In this document: piece after piece, positions 54,317-64,000 of the stretch
How positions within the stretch are numbered: the stretch's first letter is position 1
How the letters are laid out: every line of letters begins with the position of its first letter
Assembly (NCBI GenBank): GCA_917880885.1
Contig: OU862921.1
Coordinates: 54,238,508 to 54,302,507, forward strand
Direction: 5' to 3'
DNA length: 64,000 bases
DNA from: Limnephilus marmoratus
Taxonomy: Eukaryota; Arthropoda; Insecta; Trichoptera; Limnephilidae
Made by a program: the position numbers and the translations under genes
Notes under the pieces: model-generated
What the model saw: only the letters and a program-made list of their open reading frames with translations
Databases searched by the model: none
Told to the model about the DNA's origin: nothing

Positions 54317-55598
54317 AGTTTAAAATCTTGGCCAGATCTTCAATAAAATTTGTGTTTATCGCCTTTTGGCAAGTCTTGTAACGTATGCTAATATGAAATT
54401 ATTAAGCTACAGCAGTGCCGTATTAATTACATCATTGCAAACCGCCGTCTGTATTGAATGGGGACCCACATTTTCGAACGTAAACTTTTGTAACATTATA
54501 GGCGCGAGCCTTACAATATCTACTATTATAGGTGTGAACCTTACAATATCCACTGCTATAGATGCGAATCTCATAATATCTTTGTGTTTTTACACGTCAC
54601 GGGGAGTCCGTCATAACTACTCATTGTTTGCTCGTCAACACAGGGTTGTTGATCGAGGGGATGATTTATCTCATTAAATTGTTTTAAATACCTATTGGGC
54701 TACTGTCTTTCAATACTGGGCAAAATTTGTTGTAAATCGTTCATTCCTGTCACGTGAGACGTGATAACGTGACAATATCTACCATCATAGGAGAGATCCT
54801 CAAAACATCCGCCATGATACGAGAAGTTCGTTATAATTACTTTATACTCTTAACTAAATGTTCTTGAGTTGGTCGTGTGTCTTTTGGCATGAGAACCGCC
54901 CCTTTTTGGTGGTGTGTTTTTTGGCATGAGAACCGCTTTGTTATAACTGTGTACTTATATAATCTGTGCACCAAACGTGAAGACGTTACAATACTCACCA
55001 TGAGTCGTGCGAACGAAATAATATCTACCCCCATGTTTGTGTGACCTACCAAGTGTAGATCACACGTCTTTTATGTCAGTGTATTCCTTTTGTCCTACAC
55101 TACCAAATGGTATTGTAATGTGCCAGGATAACTGCTGTAGACCTTGTTTCACCTTCCACTCAGAGGTCGAATTTCGGAAATAGCCGAGTCCTCAGCAGTT
55201 TTCTTCGTTCAAATGTTCCCAATTGTCACCCTTTCCCTTCCTCGAAATTATCCGTGAATGGGGATATATGCGTTACGCACTTGGCGTTTCGTTTGTCAAA
55301 TGGGACAACCTTCATACACGGATCCTTTCAACTTCCTACTCCTTTCCCACTTTTCATAACTTATTTGTACTCAATGTTTTTGTTCTTCGAAAGTAGAAAA
55401 AATGCTACCGTATAGACGTGAGCATAGGTCATGGAAGACCAACTTCTTTCGAACGTGGCATTTTGTCATACGTACAAACCCTTACCTACGTGTTCTTGGA
55501 AATGTATTTAGTTTAAAAAAAACTAAATGGGTTAAACAGAACCTTCCTTGAATACGTACCTTTGTAATATGTATAAGTCTGTAGTTGCATTTAGTTAA

Positions 55599-55626
55599 CT
55601 CTCTCTCCGTCTCTCTCTCTCTCTCT
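55599..55626 (+). repeat. (TC)n microsatellite in element B
   Basis: Same dinucleotide run as at 23529-23557 in element A. Confidence 0.85.
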
Positions 55627-55974
55627 AGACGTCAAACAAATCCAATCTTTCTCAACATGCACACCTTGTTTCTCTCCAAACCTTTTCATCATTGGTCTAC
55701 CAGGCAGGTAAACTTCAAGAATTTTGTTCTAATAATAATTTTTTCGCTGGATTAATAAGAAGACCAGCAGCTCTTCACCCCATCTACACCTGCGCCTCTC
55801 TTCATGCTGCCTTCACTACCGTCACGGAGGTCCCATGCCTTCAAACCCTACGTACCAAAAGCACCCGACCACACCTAACATAACCTAGTGTGAGTCGTGC
55901 GTGTAGTTGCGAATTGTATCATCACAAAACCATCACTCAAACAAACCCGAGCACGTCAGCTCTAAGTTGGTTCA

Positions 55975-56270
55975 TGTTCCTGTTGCCTTCGTGCAAATGT
56001 TCCTGCGGCATCTCGCAAATGTTCCTGTTGCCATTGTACAAATGATCCTGCGGCACCTTGCAAATGTTCCTGTTGCCATCGTGCAAATGTTCCTGCGGCA
56101 TCTCGCAAATGTTCCTGTTGCCATTGTACAAATGTTCCTGCGGCATCGCGCAAATGTTCCTGTTGCCATTGTACAAATGTTCCTGCGGCATCTCGCAAAT
56201 GTTCCTGTTGCCATTGTACAAATGTTCCTGCTGCATCTTGCAAATGTTCCAGCTGCACCTTGCAAATTGC
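55975..56270. repeat. 45-bp minisatellite near the 3' end of element B
   Basis: About six units of GCAAATGTTCCTGTTGCCAT plus TGTACAAATGTTCCTGCGGC and ATCTC, each internally a pair of related halves around CAAATGTTCCTG. The 45-bp period is 15 codons and most frames on both strands are open across it, giving competing frames of 97-205 codons. In element A this region is deleted down to the first half unit. Confidence 0.9.
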
Positions 56271-56390
56271 TCTGTTGCCATCATGCCAATGCTCCTGTGC
56301 CCTTGCGCAAATAACAATACCAACAATTGTTCATACAACAATCCCACTGTATACAAACCAGTGTACCAACCACCATCACAACAACGGCTG

Positions 56391-56632
56391 TCATGCACAC
56401 AAACGACCTCCTCTATAAAGGACCAACCACCAATTACAATTCCACTCTCCAGTACCTCAATGATGTCATACTGGCCCACCCACAGGATCCGGAAGCAGCT
56501 ACCTTTTTGACCTCTGTGACAGGTAGAACCCTCTCCACCACCAAGAAGCCTCATCCTGCGTTCTCGTCTTGTGTTTTCTTTAAGGCCCTAGTGTTCCTTG
56601 AGTGTAATCTCAAACGGGCCAGGTTACTGTGA
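56391..56632 (+). CDS. Hypothetical ~80-aa frame in element B
   Basis: It starts ATG at 56390-56392 (MHTNDLLYKGPTTNYN) and includes LNDVILAHPQDPEAATFL and a C-terminal FLECNLKRARLL. It is more balanced in composition than other frames in the element. It is missing from element A because of the deletion. No family is recognised and coding status is open. Confidence 0.3.
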
Positions 56633-57027
56633 CAAAGTAACCTTGTAACTTCAGTGCAACGTTCAAACACCCCAAACATCCTACGCAAACCACGCTACGC
56701 AAACTTAGCTCACAGACCAATGATACAATTTAGAGTCATTTTTTTCTATCACTGCATAACCCTTGTACCTTTCTCCAGCAGGTTCTTGTTTATATTTATG
56801 TATGCCACTGCTCTTTCATGTACATTCATGTATAATTCTTTGTTCACCATGCTTTTTTTTCTCTTTTGTTTTTGTTTCTACTATTTTATAGCTAGCAACT
56901 TTTTCTCTTTCTTTTTCTCTCTCTCTCTCTCCTTTTTCTCTTAAAATGTTTTTTTTTTGGCACAAGTGCTAGAAGGGTAAGAGGATTTCTTAGCCCTACT
57001 GCTCCATTACCACGTCGCCTTTTTTGC

Positions 57028-57041
57028 GGCGAGGGGGGAAG
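57028..57041 (+). other. Polypurine tract of element B
   Basis: GCGGCGAGGGGGGAAG ends exactly at the 3' LTR. This is the expected plus-strand primer. A CGCC...GGCG inverted word just before it may form a small hairpin. Confidence 0.8.
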
Positions 57042-57730
57042 TGTTACGTTACGGAATTGTTTCCCGTGCGAGCTAATAGCGAATTGACCCCTTACACAGG
57101 CCCTCCGCCCCCCTTTCCCCGCACCGCTCGACACAAGTAGCCAAGCGCCGAGCGGCTCCCAGCATTCATTCCTCGGCCGACCTTCGGCATAACAACTGTG
57201 TCCCCGTGATTGCGCTCTCCGTAAACGCTCGCGATGTTTACTTAAATTGTGCATTGTGCTCCAGAGGCTCCCGCCTCCTCAGTACCTGTCTGCCGACCGC
57301 CTATCTCCTGCTTGTGAGTACCAATGAACCTTGCTACCCCTCTGTGTGCTAAGAACTGACATTTAAATTCACTAAACACGTGTAGAGAGAGTTGAGAGAA
57401 GCTCCCCCGTTATGATAGAATTAATTAGAGATAGCCAAATACTCATGTGTGTAGTGCCGATGCTGGCCTTTTGTAGAACCCTGTTCACCTTTAAATGAAT
57501 AAAACCCTTTTTCGTGCATAACTACTGTGTTCTGATTGAGGAAGGAGACCTGGAGATTTTGAGGAAAGGAAGGGGAGTAGGAATTTACAAGCGAACCACA
57601 AACACTCGCCCTGGGTTTAAGAGGGACCTTGCTCGCGCCGGCTGTGCAGAGCTAGCCGCCGGCTTGTTTATTGCATGTCCTTTCCAGGTTTTGGGTTTGG
57701 CGTTGGCCGCAAGTAGCGCCGATGCTAACA
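57042..57730 (+). repeat. 3' LTR of element B
   Basis: 689 bp, same length as the 5' LTR and identical except position 57540. AATAAA at 57498-57503. Followed by the ATGA duplication. Confidence 0.92.
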
Positions 57731-57734
57731 ATGA

Positions 57735-60090
57735 GCATATTACTTGATTACAGTTAGCATTATGAATTCTAATTGTAAGGTTATTGGGGGGTTTGTTTTT
57801 ATTGTTTTTATAAAAAGGTAGGTAAAATGTTTTATTGTAGTTTAGGAATAGTCTATTACTATTTAGCCATGATGAAACATGTGCGATACATTTTGATGCA
57901 TTTAAATAAGTTTCAAGCCAGGATTTTACGTTTACAATTATTACTGTATCATCAGCGTAAGATGCAATATCACCAGGGATTACAACATTACATAAATCAT
58001 TTATATATATTAAAAACAGGATTGGGCCAAGCACAGTACCCTGTGGTACTCCATTTTTTATAATCGTTTCAGTACTATAAAAATTCCCTATTTTTGTTTT
58101 TTGTTTTCTGTCTTTGAGATAGTTAGTGAGAATTTTTAGTGTATCTTTTTTGAAACCTATTTGATTAATTTTTTTTAAGAGTATATTGTGATTTACCGTA
58201 TCAAAAGCTTTTCTTAAATCTAAAAATATAGCTAGACTTTTTTTTTTTATCAACAGATGTGTACAATTTTTTTGTCAAATCGAATATTGCATCTTCAGTG
58301 CTTAGTTTACTTCTGAAGCCATATTGAATTTGGGACAGAATTTTGTTTTGTTCTAGGTAATTCATTACTCTATTTTTGATACATTTTTCAAATATTTTTG
58401 AGAGGTTTGAAACTAAGGAGATAGGTCTGTAATTGTAATATGTGCGTTTCTCCTGATTTGTGAATTGGAATGATGGTGGAGATTTTAAATTGTTCTGGAA
58501 AATGTCCCTCTTTTAGTGATATATTAAAAATATGTAGTAATGGAATTAAAATATTATGTTTTATTTTTTTTAGTGTGTTACCCGATAAACCATCAATTCC
58601 TGTAGAATTTGTTGATTTTAGACTATCAATGTGTTTTACAATTTCGTTTATCGTGATAGGTGAAAAATATTCTAAGGAGTTAATTGAATCGTAAGTTGAG
58701 ACTAAATGCAAAGATGAGTCTACGGGTGTTGTATTATCAATTTTACTAGAAGATTCAAGTACTTGATCTACTACATTTGTGAAGAAGTTATTAAAGTTTT
58801 CTGCAATGGCCGATTTGTCAGTTATAATATTGTTATTTATTTTAATCTCTTTCACATCAGTTGATACCATTTTTTTTTGTTCGTTATTTCATTCATAATA
58901 TTCCACGTTTTTTTGGTATCATTTTTTGCATTATCAATTTGTTCACAGTAGTATTTCTTTTTACAACTTCTTATTAACCTATTGAGAAAATTTCTATAAA
59001 TCAAATACTTTGTTTTCATAAAGACATTATTCTTACGTTATTTTTTTGACAGGTTTTTTCATAATTTATCATCTCTCTGTAAAGTTTGTCTCTTTGTTTA
59101 ATGGAGACTATTAGTCCTACAGTAATCCAAGGTTTGATTTTTTTTATATTTTCTGTTAGTAATAACAATTTTGTATGTGCTTTTCGAAATATAATCTTGA
59201 AGAGTTTTATAAAACAATTCTAGTGCTGAATGTGGTTTAGCTGTCGATCGTACATTATCCCATTTTTCTGAATGAAGTAGAGTGTTTAATGCGTTGTAGT
59301 TAATATTATTTTTTTCTAGATTACCAGAGTTTTCTTTTAAATTAGTGGTTAAGATGTTGTGTCCATAAAAAGTTGGGTAGTGGTCAGTAATGTTTGTTTG
59401 TAGAGTTGAAGATGTGGTTTTGACATATTTGTGTGTTTTGACAAATATATGATCTAGAGTCGTGGAGTTATTTAAATTTTCTCTTGTTGGAGAGTTTATG
59501 TATGACTGATATCCTGCATATGACAAACAATCTAAGTATTCATTTATAAAATTTGTGCTTTTACTGTTTTCATTTATATTAATATTGATATCACCAGTTA
59601 ATATTGCAAAGTTGAAGTTATTTCTGTTAGTTAATTTTAAAAGCGAATTAAGTTCGTTAGTGAAGAGAGACTCATTCAATGAAGGTGATCTATAGATAGC
59701 TAATATCAGATAATTACAATTTTTGTGGTTAAATGTTAATTTAATTGCATTAGCTGTTTTAAATTCTAAAATTTCGTATGCAGTTTTTTCAAGGCAATTT
59801 TTCATAAATACGGTGATTCCATCATGCCCAGTATGTTTACACTCAGATGAAATGGTAACATATCCTGGAAGGTAATAGGGTATTACCTCTTTCATCTGTG
59901 TTTCTGTTAAAATAATAATGCTAGGAGAAAAATCTAGACTATCGAGAAGGATACAGAGTTCATCAAAGTGCTTTCTTAAGCTTCTTATATTCATATTAAG
60001 AATTGAAAAATTAACGTCTTTAAAGTGCTCATTTAGTTCTGTCGTGTTTTTGGAAATATAATTTTCATACAAACAAATTTCATCAGCCAT
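57735..60090 (-). pseudogene. LINE D ORF2: endonuclease and RT core
   Basis: It starts ATGGCTGATG at 60090. The endonuclease shows ILNMNIRSLRKHFDEL, IIILTETQM, ILTGDINININ, SPTRENL, LDHIF and TDHYPTF, so its key Asn, Glu, Asp and His positions are present. After degraded sequence at 58870-59100, the RT domain shows STGIDGLSGNTLKK, ISTIIPIHKSG, AIFLDLRKAFDTVNHNIL, NGVPQGTVLGPILFLIYIN and SYADDTVII. Frameshifts occur near 59100, 58870 and 58430-58250. The C-terminus continues at 50663 beyond LTR element B. Confidence 0.88.
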
Positions 60091-60138
60091 GTTAAAAGAT
60101 TGAAATTATTAGCACGTGCTATATGGTTAGTGGATCCT

Positions 60139-60580
60139 TTATTCCGAGGGAATGTCTTCTGGCTGCCTTATGTGGATGATTGGGGCTGTCTCGTCTTTCC
60201 TCATCATTACATTTCCATTTTTCGCCCATATGAATTTGAAGCCAAGCCGTGAAGATTTCGCCAGGAACAGGAGGTGTTTGTTATGTTGAGTTAATTGTTC
60301 GTTTATACACACAATGCTTTTGTCGTCTTCGGGAAAATTAATATTTTTTGTGTACAAAACACCATATTTTCTTTTTTGGGAAATAGTTTTTTCCTTACTT
60401 TCTTTATTTTGGAAGGATATAACTATAGCAGGATACTTGTTTAATGGGTTTCTGTTTTTTATTCTGTAGATATTTGTTATTTTTGAAGATTCTGATTCGC
60501 ATTTTATAGTTTCCATTATGTTGTTGACTATATTTGATATATTTTCATTTTCTTTAAATGGAACTCCCTGTATAACTAAC
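60139..60580 (-). pseudogene. LINE D ORF1, C-terminal part
   Basis: It is open from about 60565, with VIQGVPFKENENISNIVNNI running into the ATG at 60516, and stops at 60139. IVCINEQLTQHNKHLL and FIWAKNGNVMMRKDE resemble the C-terminal domain shared by many insect LINE ORF1 proteins and the baculovirus FP25K family. The N-terminus is missing because the element is truncated here. The 48-bp gap to ORF2 is normal for such elements. Confidence 0.7.
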
Positions 60581-60589
60581 TATTGAATA

Positions 60590-61800
60590 TAGAAAACAAA
60601 TAAAAAAATGGAGTTCAACACATTAAACTTGACAACAATAAATTATACTTTTTTATTGAATAAATGAGGCAAAAGTGAAGTGACAGAGTTCTCACAGATT
60701 CCCTAAATAAAAGGAATGTGTTTTACGTAAATTTCGCATTTTTTACAATTTTTCGGAGTTTGGGGTAAAATAGCCTTTTGTATTGCTTGTTTTTTAAATA
60801 ATATTATATAGGTATTATATAATAAATTTTAAACAGCCTTTGGTATTAATAAAGGTGGTGAATACTTTATACAATTGATATACAAACGTGTACGAATAAA
60901 CCTTATACGTACTTAATATTAACGTAAAATAGAAACGGACATAGAATTGGACAAGTTTAAAGTTTTTAATTGACATATAATTATATGGGTACATTGTTTT
61001 TTCAGCCAAAGAGGGGTGTTTATATTTTATAAGCTTGAAACTTCTCATCGAATTTCGGAATATTTCTAAGGTATTTTAACTATGCTATATATTTCTTCGT
61101 CTTGAAGATATCGTAAAAACCATTTGAAAACTAGATGATATTATCTTTTATGTTCGTGAATATGAAAAATACTCTAATACCTGTTTCTATTTTGCGTAGT
61201 AACGTTTTGTACACGTTGGTTTATAAATTGTGTAAATTATGCATTACGTTTATTAGTACAAAAGGCCATTAGTGTACTTACCCACATACTTTATTTTATT
61301 TCTTATTCACCACAAGTCACACGACAAGGGCTTTGTTGAGTTGATTGTAGAAGTTTGAAATGTATATGTTGGATAGTTTTAATAGGTTTGTTTTAATAGG
61401 TAGGATTATGTAACAAATTGTTTGGTTAGTTCGGTAGCAGCGACGACAATTCTGAAACTATTAATTATGATATAGAATTGGAGTAGGTACGAACGTGCGG
61501 ACCAGAAGCCGAGGTTGTGTGTTATCGAGGCCGCCTTTCATGAAGACTGACCACCGTGCAAGCACGTATCTACGCTTAAATTGTTACTTGTTATTATTAT
61601 GTATGTTTATTTGAACTCATTTTCACGGAGGTTTTCAGATCCTATTTTGCAACACTGTAGTCCTTGGTATTCCAATCTAGAACATGAATAAACCTTGAAA
61701 CTATATCCATATAAAACTATGCCAACGTCAAATAATTCGTATTTTCTACTGACAATGCTTTTGAGAGTTTTTTTTTTACCACTACTAGAGAACGGCTGTA
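60590..61800. other. Unassigned region
   Basis: AT-rich, without recognisable repeats or coding sequence. Short frames at 60815-61048 and 61607-61822 show no motif. Confidence 0.4.
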
Positions 61801-61804
61801 GAAG

Positions 61805-62028
61805 TAAAAGGTACTCCCTCAACTATTCTCTCCCGATCCAGCCTACCATGCAGCTGGTGGGCTGACGCATCCGCCGCCAAGATCCGGATAAACCTCAACC
61901 CATGAACCCGGGTACCCTGGCTAATTTACCAAACGTTGCAAACCACTTGGTGTGACCTATGTCAGATATGTTGGTTATCCAATAAATGGTTCCCGGGACG
62001 GCGGTACCCATACCCGCCTCCCAAATTG
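61805..62028 (+). repeat. R1 dispersed repeat
   Basis: It contains TCTCCCGATCCAGCCTACCA, CCCATGAACCCGGGTACCC, TTGCAAACCACTTGGTGTGA, TTATCCAATAAATGGTTCCC and CGGCGGTACCCATACCCGCC, ending CTCCCAAATTGTT. The 5' part is missing. It is followed by a plus-strand LINE fragment. Confidence 0.75.
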
Positions 62029-62029
62029 T

Positions 62030-62255
62030 TGTGAAGAAAAAGTTAAATTTATTAAAACTCTCTCATCGAGGAATTATATCCGACTTGATATTTAAGTTCA
62101 AAATTGTAAATCGTAATATAGAAAGCTCTGCTGTACTCAACCTCATTGAATTATATTTACTTAACAGATCTACTCGTTTCAAAATCCTATTACAATGTAA
62201 CAATACCAGGGCTGAGCAATTCAAACACTCGCTTGTACCTAGACTACATAGGTAA
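62030..62255 (+). pseudogene. LINE RT C-terminal fragment
   Basis: The open segment LKLSHRGIISDLIFKFKIVN followed by LNRSTRFKILL resembles the post-catalytic LKLHSLENRRKINDLTFLFK region of the LINE at 4.7 kb. It ends with FKHSLVPRLHR. No other domain is attached. Confidence 0.55.
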
Positions 62256-62324
62256 TAAATATATTTAACTACACGGAAGACACAAGAAGGATATACATCA
62301 TATCTTTTCATTCAATATTAATTT

Positions 62325-62580
62325 AACAATTATTATAAGCAATAATTATCAGCCTGAAACACTCATCTACATTGAAAAATCTTCCGAGAAAAGATACTTG
62401 CCGCCAACGGGACTTGAACCCGTGTCCTTCTGATTGCCGGTCAGCTGCTCTTGACCACTGAGCTATGGCGGCTTATCAAATACCCGCCAAATAATTCAAT
62501 ATATACTAGTGTTTCATTCAACAATTACTGCTTTAAGTTATAGTGTTTCATGCTGATAATTATTGCTTATATTAATTGTT
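62325..62580. mobile_element. Small inverted-repeat element carrying a tRNA-like sequence
   Basis: 39-bp arms at 62325-62363 and 62542-62580 are inverted copies with two mismatches; the outer ends read AACAATTATTATAAGCAATA and AACAATTAATATAAGCAATA. The 178 bp between contain the tRNA-like sequence at 62399-62472. No transposase is present. A target duplication is not obvious. Confidence 0.75.
62399..62472 (-). tRNA. tRNA-like sequence, anticodon GGC (Ala), atypical
   Basis: The 74-nt cloverleaf has a perfect 7-bp acceptor GCCGCCA/TGGCGGC with A discriminator and D stem GCTC/GAGC. The anticodon stem GCTGA/TCAGA has one mismatch, and the perfect T stem ACGGG/CCCGT surrounds TTCAAGT. The anticodon loop CCGGCAA puts GGC at 34-36 and C at position 33 instead of U. 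The G3-U70 pair typical of alanine tRNAs is absent. The good overall fold but odd anticodon arm suggests a mobile or decayed tRNA copy, not a decoding tRNA. Confidence 0.65.
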
Positions 62581-62584
62581 ACCC

Positions 62585-63745
62585 TTTGTGCTATGCATAA
62601 AAATCTTGTCTAAACGTTAGTTTATAAATTAAAAAATAATAATTAATATTAATTTAACCTATGTCTAATTATGTTTTTTACGTTCTCGTATCTCTTACTT
62701 GAATATCCTTCAAGAATTTGTTTTTATTTTATTCTTTCTGATGTCACAATTTTTCTATTATTTTTGTGTTTTATTTAACTGGGAAATGAAATTATTGTTT
62801 ATGGTATATGTAAACCTTCAATATTAAAAAATCATTCTTGCATATTTTATTTCATTGCGGCAATCCCATTTCATGAATCTCCTCTATCCACCGTGTCCGT
62901 TTATCTCTCAATTAATACGTGTACGTGCACAAGTTGGCGAACAGGTGTCTGGGAACAGTTTTCAATTGACTGCGTCGGTTGGTTGATGTGTTGATGGGGT
63001 AACTTGACCCGCACAACTCCCCCAGCGACGGGAGATCAGCGACAACTGGCGCGGCGGGACCCCCTCCCTCACAGGGCAAGGAAAAGGGGGGGGACGAAGG
63101 GCGGGGGACGCAACCCTTGCGCTAAAGTCCAATTCTCACAGCGACTTGCTGCGTGCTACGTGCCTTTACCCGCGGTGTCGGGTGTCACTTCTCTGAACAC
63201 TGTTTATCTGACTAGCACCTCATCTCACCTGTTGTAGTCTGTTGTATTGTGAACCTACGAGTACATAGGACAAAAATATGGACTGCAACTGTTACAGTTT
63301 TCATCGAGGAAAGCCAAAATAATATTTTACGCCGTTATTGGGAACCATAATTTGAAATTTAAAATAAATAATTTAATTACATACAAAACCTTTTCCACAT
63401 TATCATTTTTTATTCCTGTAAGTAGAAAATGACATTTTCTCTTAAATATACCGAATGATTTCCTGAATAAAAACTTTACAATATTAAACAAATTAATTTT
63501 TTTGTTCATATAGTTCGAGGAGGAATTTTTTTAATTGCACCTAATTATTTTTTTTCCTTTTTAATAACGTCTGGAATGCAATTATATAAATTGCCTTCCT
63601 CCTCGTAGCCAATGGATTGCTTGCCATGTGTATATGCATTGTGTTTGTGTTTAAATGTATTTTATCGTGTTGTCGTGAAAATAATGTGTGTACTTGTTTC
63701 GTCTTAATGATTTGTATTTTTGTATGCATGATTTGTAATTTATTT
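62585..63745. other. Unassigned region with a GC-rich island
   Basis: 62930-63240 is markedly GC-rich (CAACTGGCGCGGCGGGACCC, AAGGGGGGGGACGAAGGGCG) in an AT-rich setting. A 77-codon frame there has no motif. It may be a repeat or CpG-rich regulatory DNA. Confidence 0.35.
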
Positions 63746-63749
63746 CATA

Positions 63750-63950
63750 CTAGCTGACCCGACGAACTTCGTACCGCCTCAGAATCAATAGCTGTTGAAT
63801 TAAATTCAGTTTTTTTATTAAGTTAAAAATTACGCAATGAAGCAATTATTATCAATGCGCAACTGTCCGTGTTTTGTTTTTGTCAGTATCAGAGATGGCG
63901 TTGTGTACGGATTTATATTTTTGTGATTTTCTTACTTTTACAATTACTTA
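63750..63950 (+). repeat. R2-type repeat fragment
   Basis: It starts ACTAGCTGACCCGACGAACT, the same kind of opening as R2 at 18241 but without the polypyrimidine tract. The rest is diverged. Confidence 0.4.
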
Positions 63951-63954
63951 CAGG

Positions 63955-64000
63955 AATTCGGGAAGCGGATACGGGTGCCGCCACCCCGGGAACCATTTAT
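63955..64000 (-). repeat. R1 dispersed repeat, cut by window end
   Basis: On the minus strand ATAAATGGTTCCCGGGGTGG and CGGCACCCGTATCCGCTTCC match the 3' end of R1. Confidence 0.75.

Larger units (their letters stand above)
50664..57734 (+). mobile_element. Young non-autonomous LTR retrotransposon B
   Basis: The target duplication ATGA (50664-50667, 57731-57734) flanks a 7,063-bp element with two 689-bp LTRs. By eye they differ only at 51166 (A) versus 57540 (G). A tRNA-Lys-like primer site follows the 5' LTR, and GAGGGGGGAAG precedes the 3' LTR. The 5.7-kb internal region has no recognisable capsid, protease, reverse transcriptase, RNase H or integrase motif in any frame. It must have been moved by another element's enzymes. 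It sits in ORF2 of LINE D. Size and design match the class called LARD. Confidence 0.9.
49692..60586 (-). mobile_element. LINE D, 5'-truncated, split by LTR element B
   Basis: The minus-strand LINE has a 3' poly-A (plus-strand T-run, 49692-49715), 3' UTR hairpin, ORF2 in several pieces and the C-terminal part of ORF1. It is interrupted between 50667 and 57731 by LTR element B. Without B it is about 3.8 kb. ATTGAAT occurs just outside both ends (49679-49685 and about 60582), a possible target site duplication. Confidence 0.85.

Overview
The window reads as a repeat-dense intergenic or intronic stretch of an arthropod, most likely insect, nuclear genome. The reasons are an AT-rich background, no bacterial-style operons, jockey/CR1-type LINEs, Penelope-like elements with GIY-YIG endonuclease, a mariner relic, tRNA-derived SINEs, Harbinger-type MITEs and a short (TTAGG)n run of the insect telomere type. 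I cannot name the order; the abundance of TACCTA/TAGGTA words would suit Lepidoptera, but that is only an impression. I found no convincing host protein-coding gene. At most there are a few isolated splice-site-like or first-exon-like signals.

Layout. 0.1-0.7 kb: a foldback element. 1.2-2.0 kb: two pieces of a dispersed GC-richer repeat (called R1 here). 2.0-6.3 kb: a cluster of LINE fragments, including one LINE inserted inside another. 6.3-6.5 kb: a Penelope-type 3' end with a hammerhead-like motif. 6.5-9.5 kb: mostly unassigned, with one LINE tail. 9.5-10.3 kb: two LINE 3' ends. 11.0-12.3 kb: a TTAA-flanked DNA element and a Harbinger-type MITE. 13.8-14.9 kb: two R1 copies, one split by a second MITE. 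17.3-18.2 kb: an internally deleted mariner. 18.2-19.7 kb: paralogous repeats with long polypyrimidine tracts.

19.7-24.5 kb holds a non-autonomous LTR retroelement (A). 24.7-28.4 kb holds a nearly complete LINE (C) on the minus strand. 30.5-35.8 kb is a series of structured repeats: palindrome, tandem duplications, an inverted minisatellite pair, a 102-bp array, and one tRNA-like gene. 37-46 kb is sparse, with SINEs, LINE tails, perfect palindromes and a second TTAA element carrying a SINE insertion. 46.5-49.5 kb is a head-to-head pair of nearly identical Penelope-like elements. 49.7-60.6 kb is one 5'-truncated LINE (D) on the minus strand. It is split by a 7.06-kb LTR element (B) whose two LTRs differ at one of 689 positions by my reading. 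60.6-64 kb is mostly unassigned, but contains a tRNA-like sequence inside near-perfect inverted repeats and two more R1 pieces.

The most notable signals are four. LTR elements A and B have LTRs, a tRNA-Lys-type primer site and 4-bp target duplications (B also keeps a polypurine tract), but no recognisable gag-pol; B looks very young. Seven hammerhead-ribozyme-like cores of three stem-III types are scattered through the window. A hairpin with a conserved loop and covarying stems recurs at LINE 3' ends. A tRNA-like sequence sits inside a small inverted-repeat element. All identity estimates come from reading by eye.
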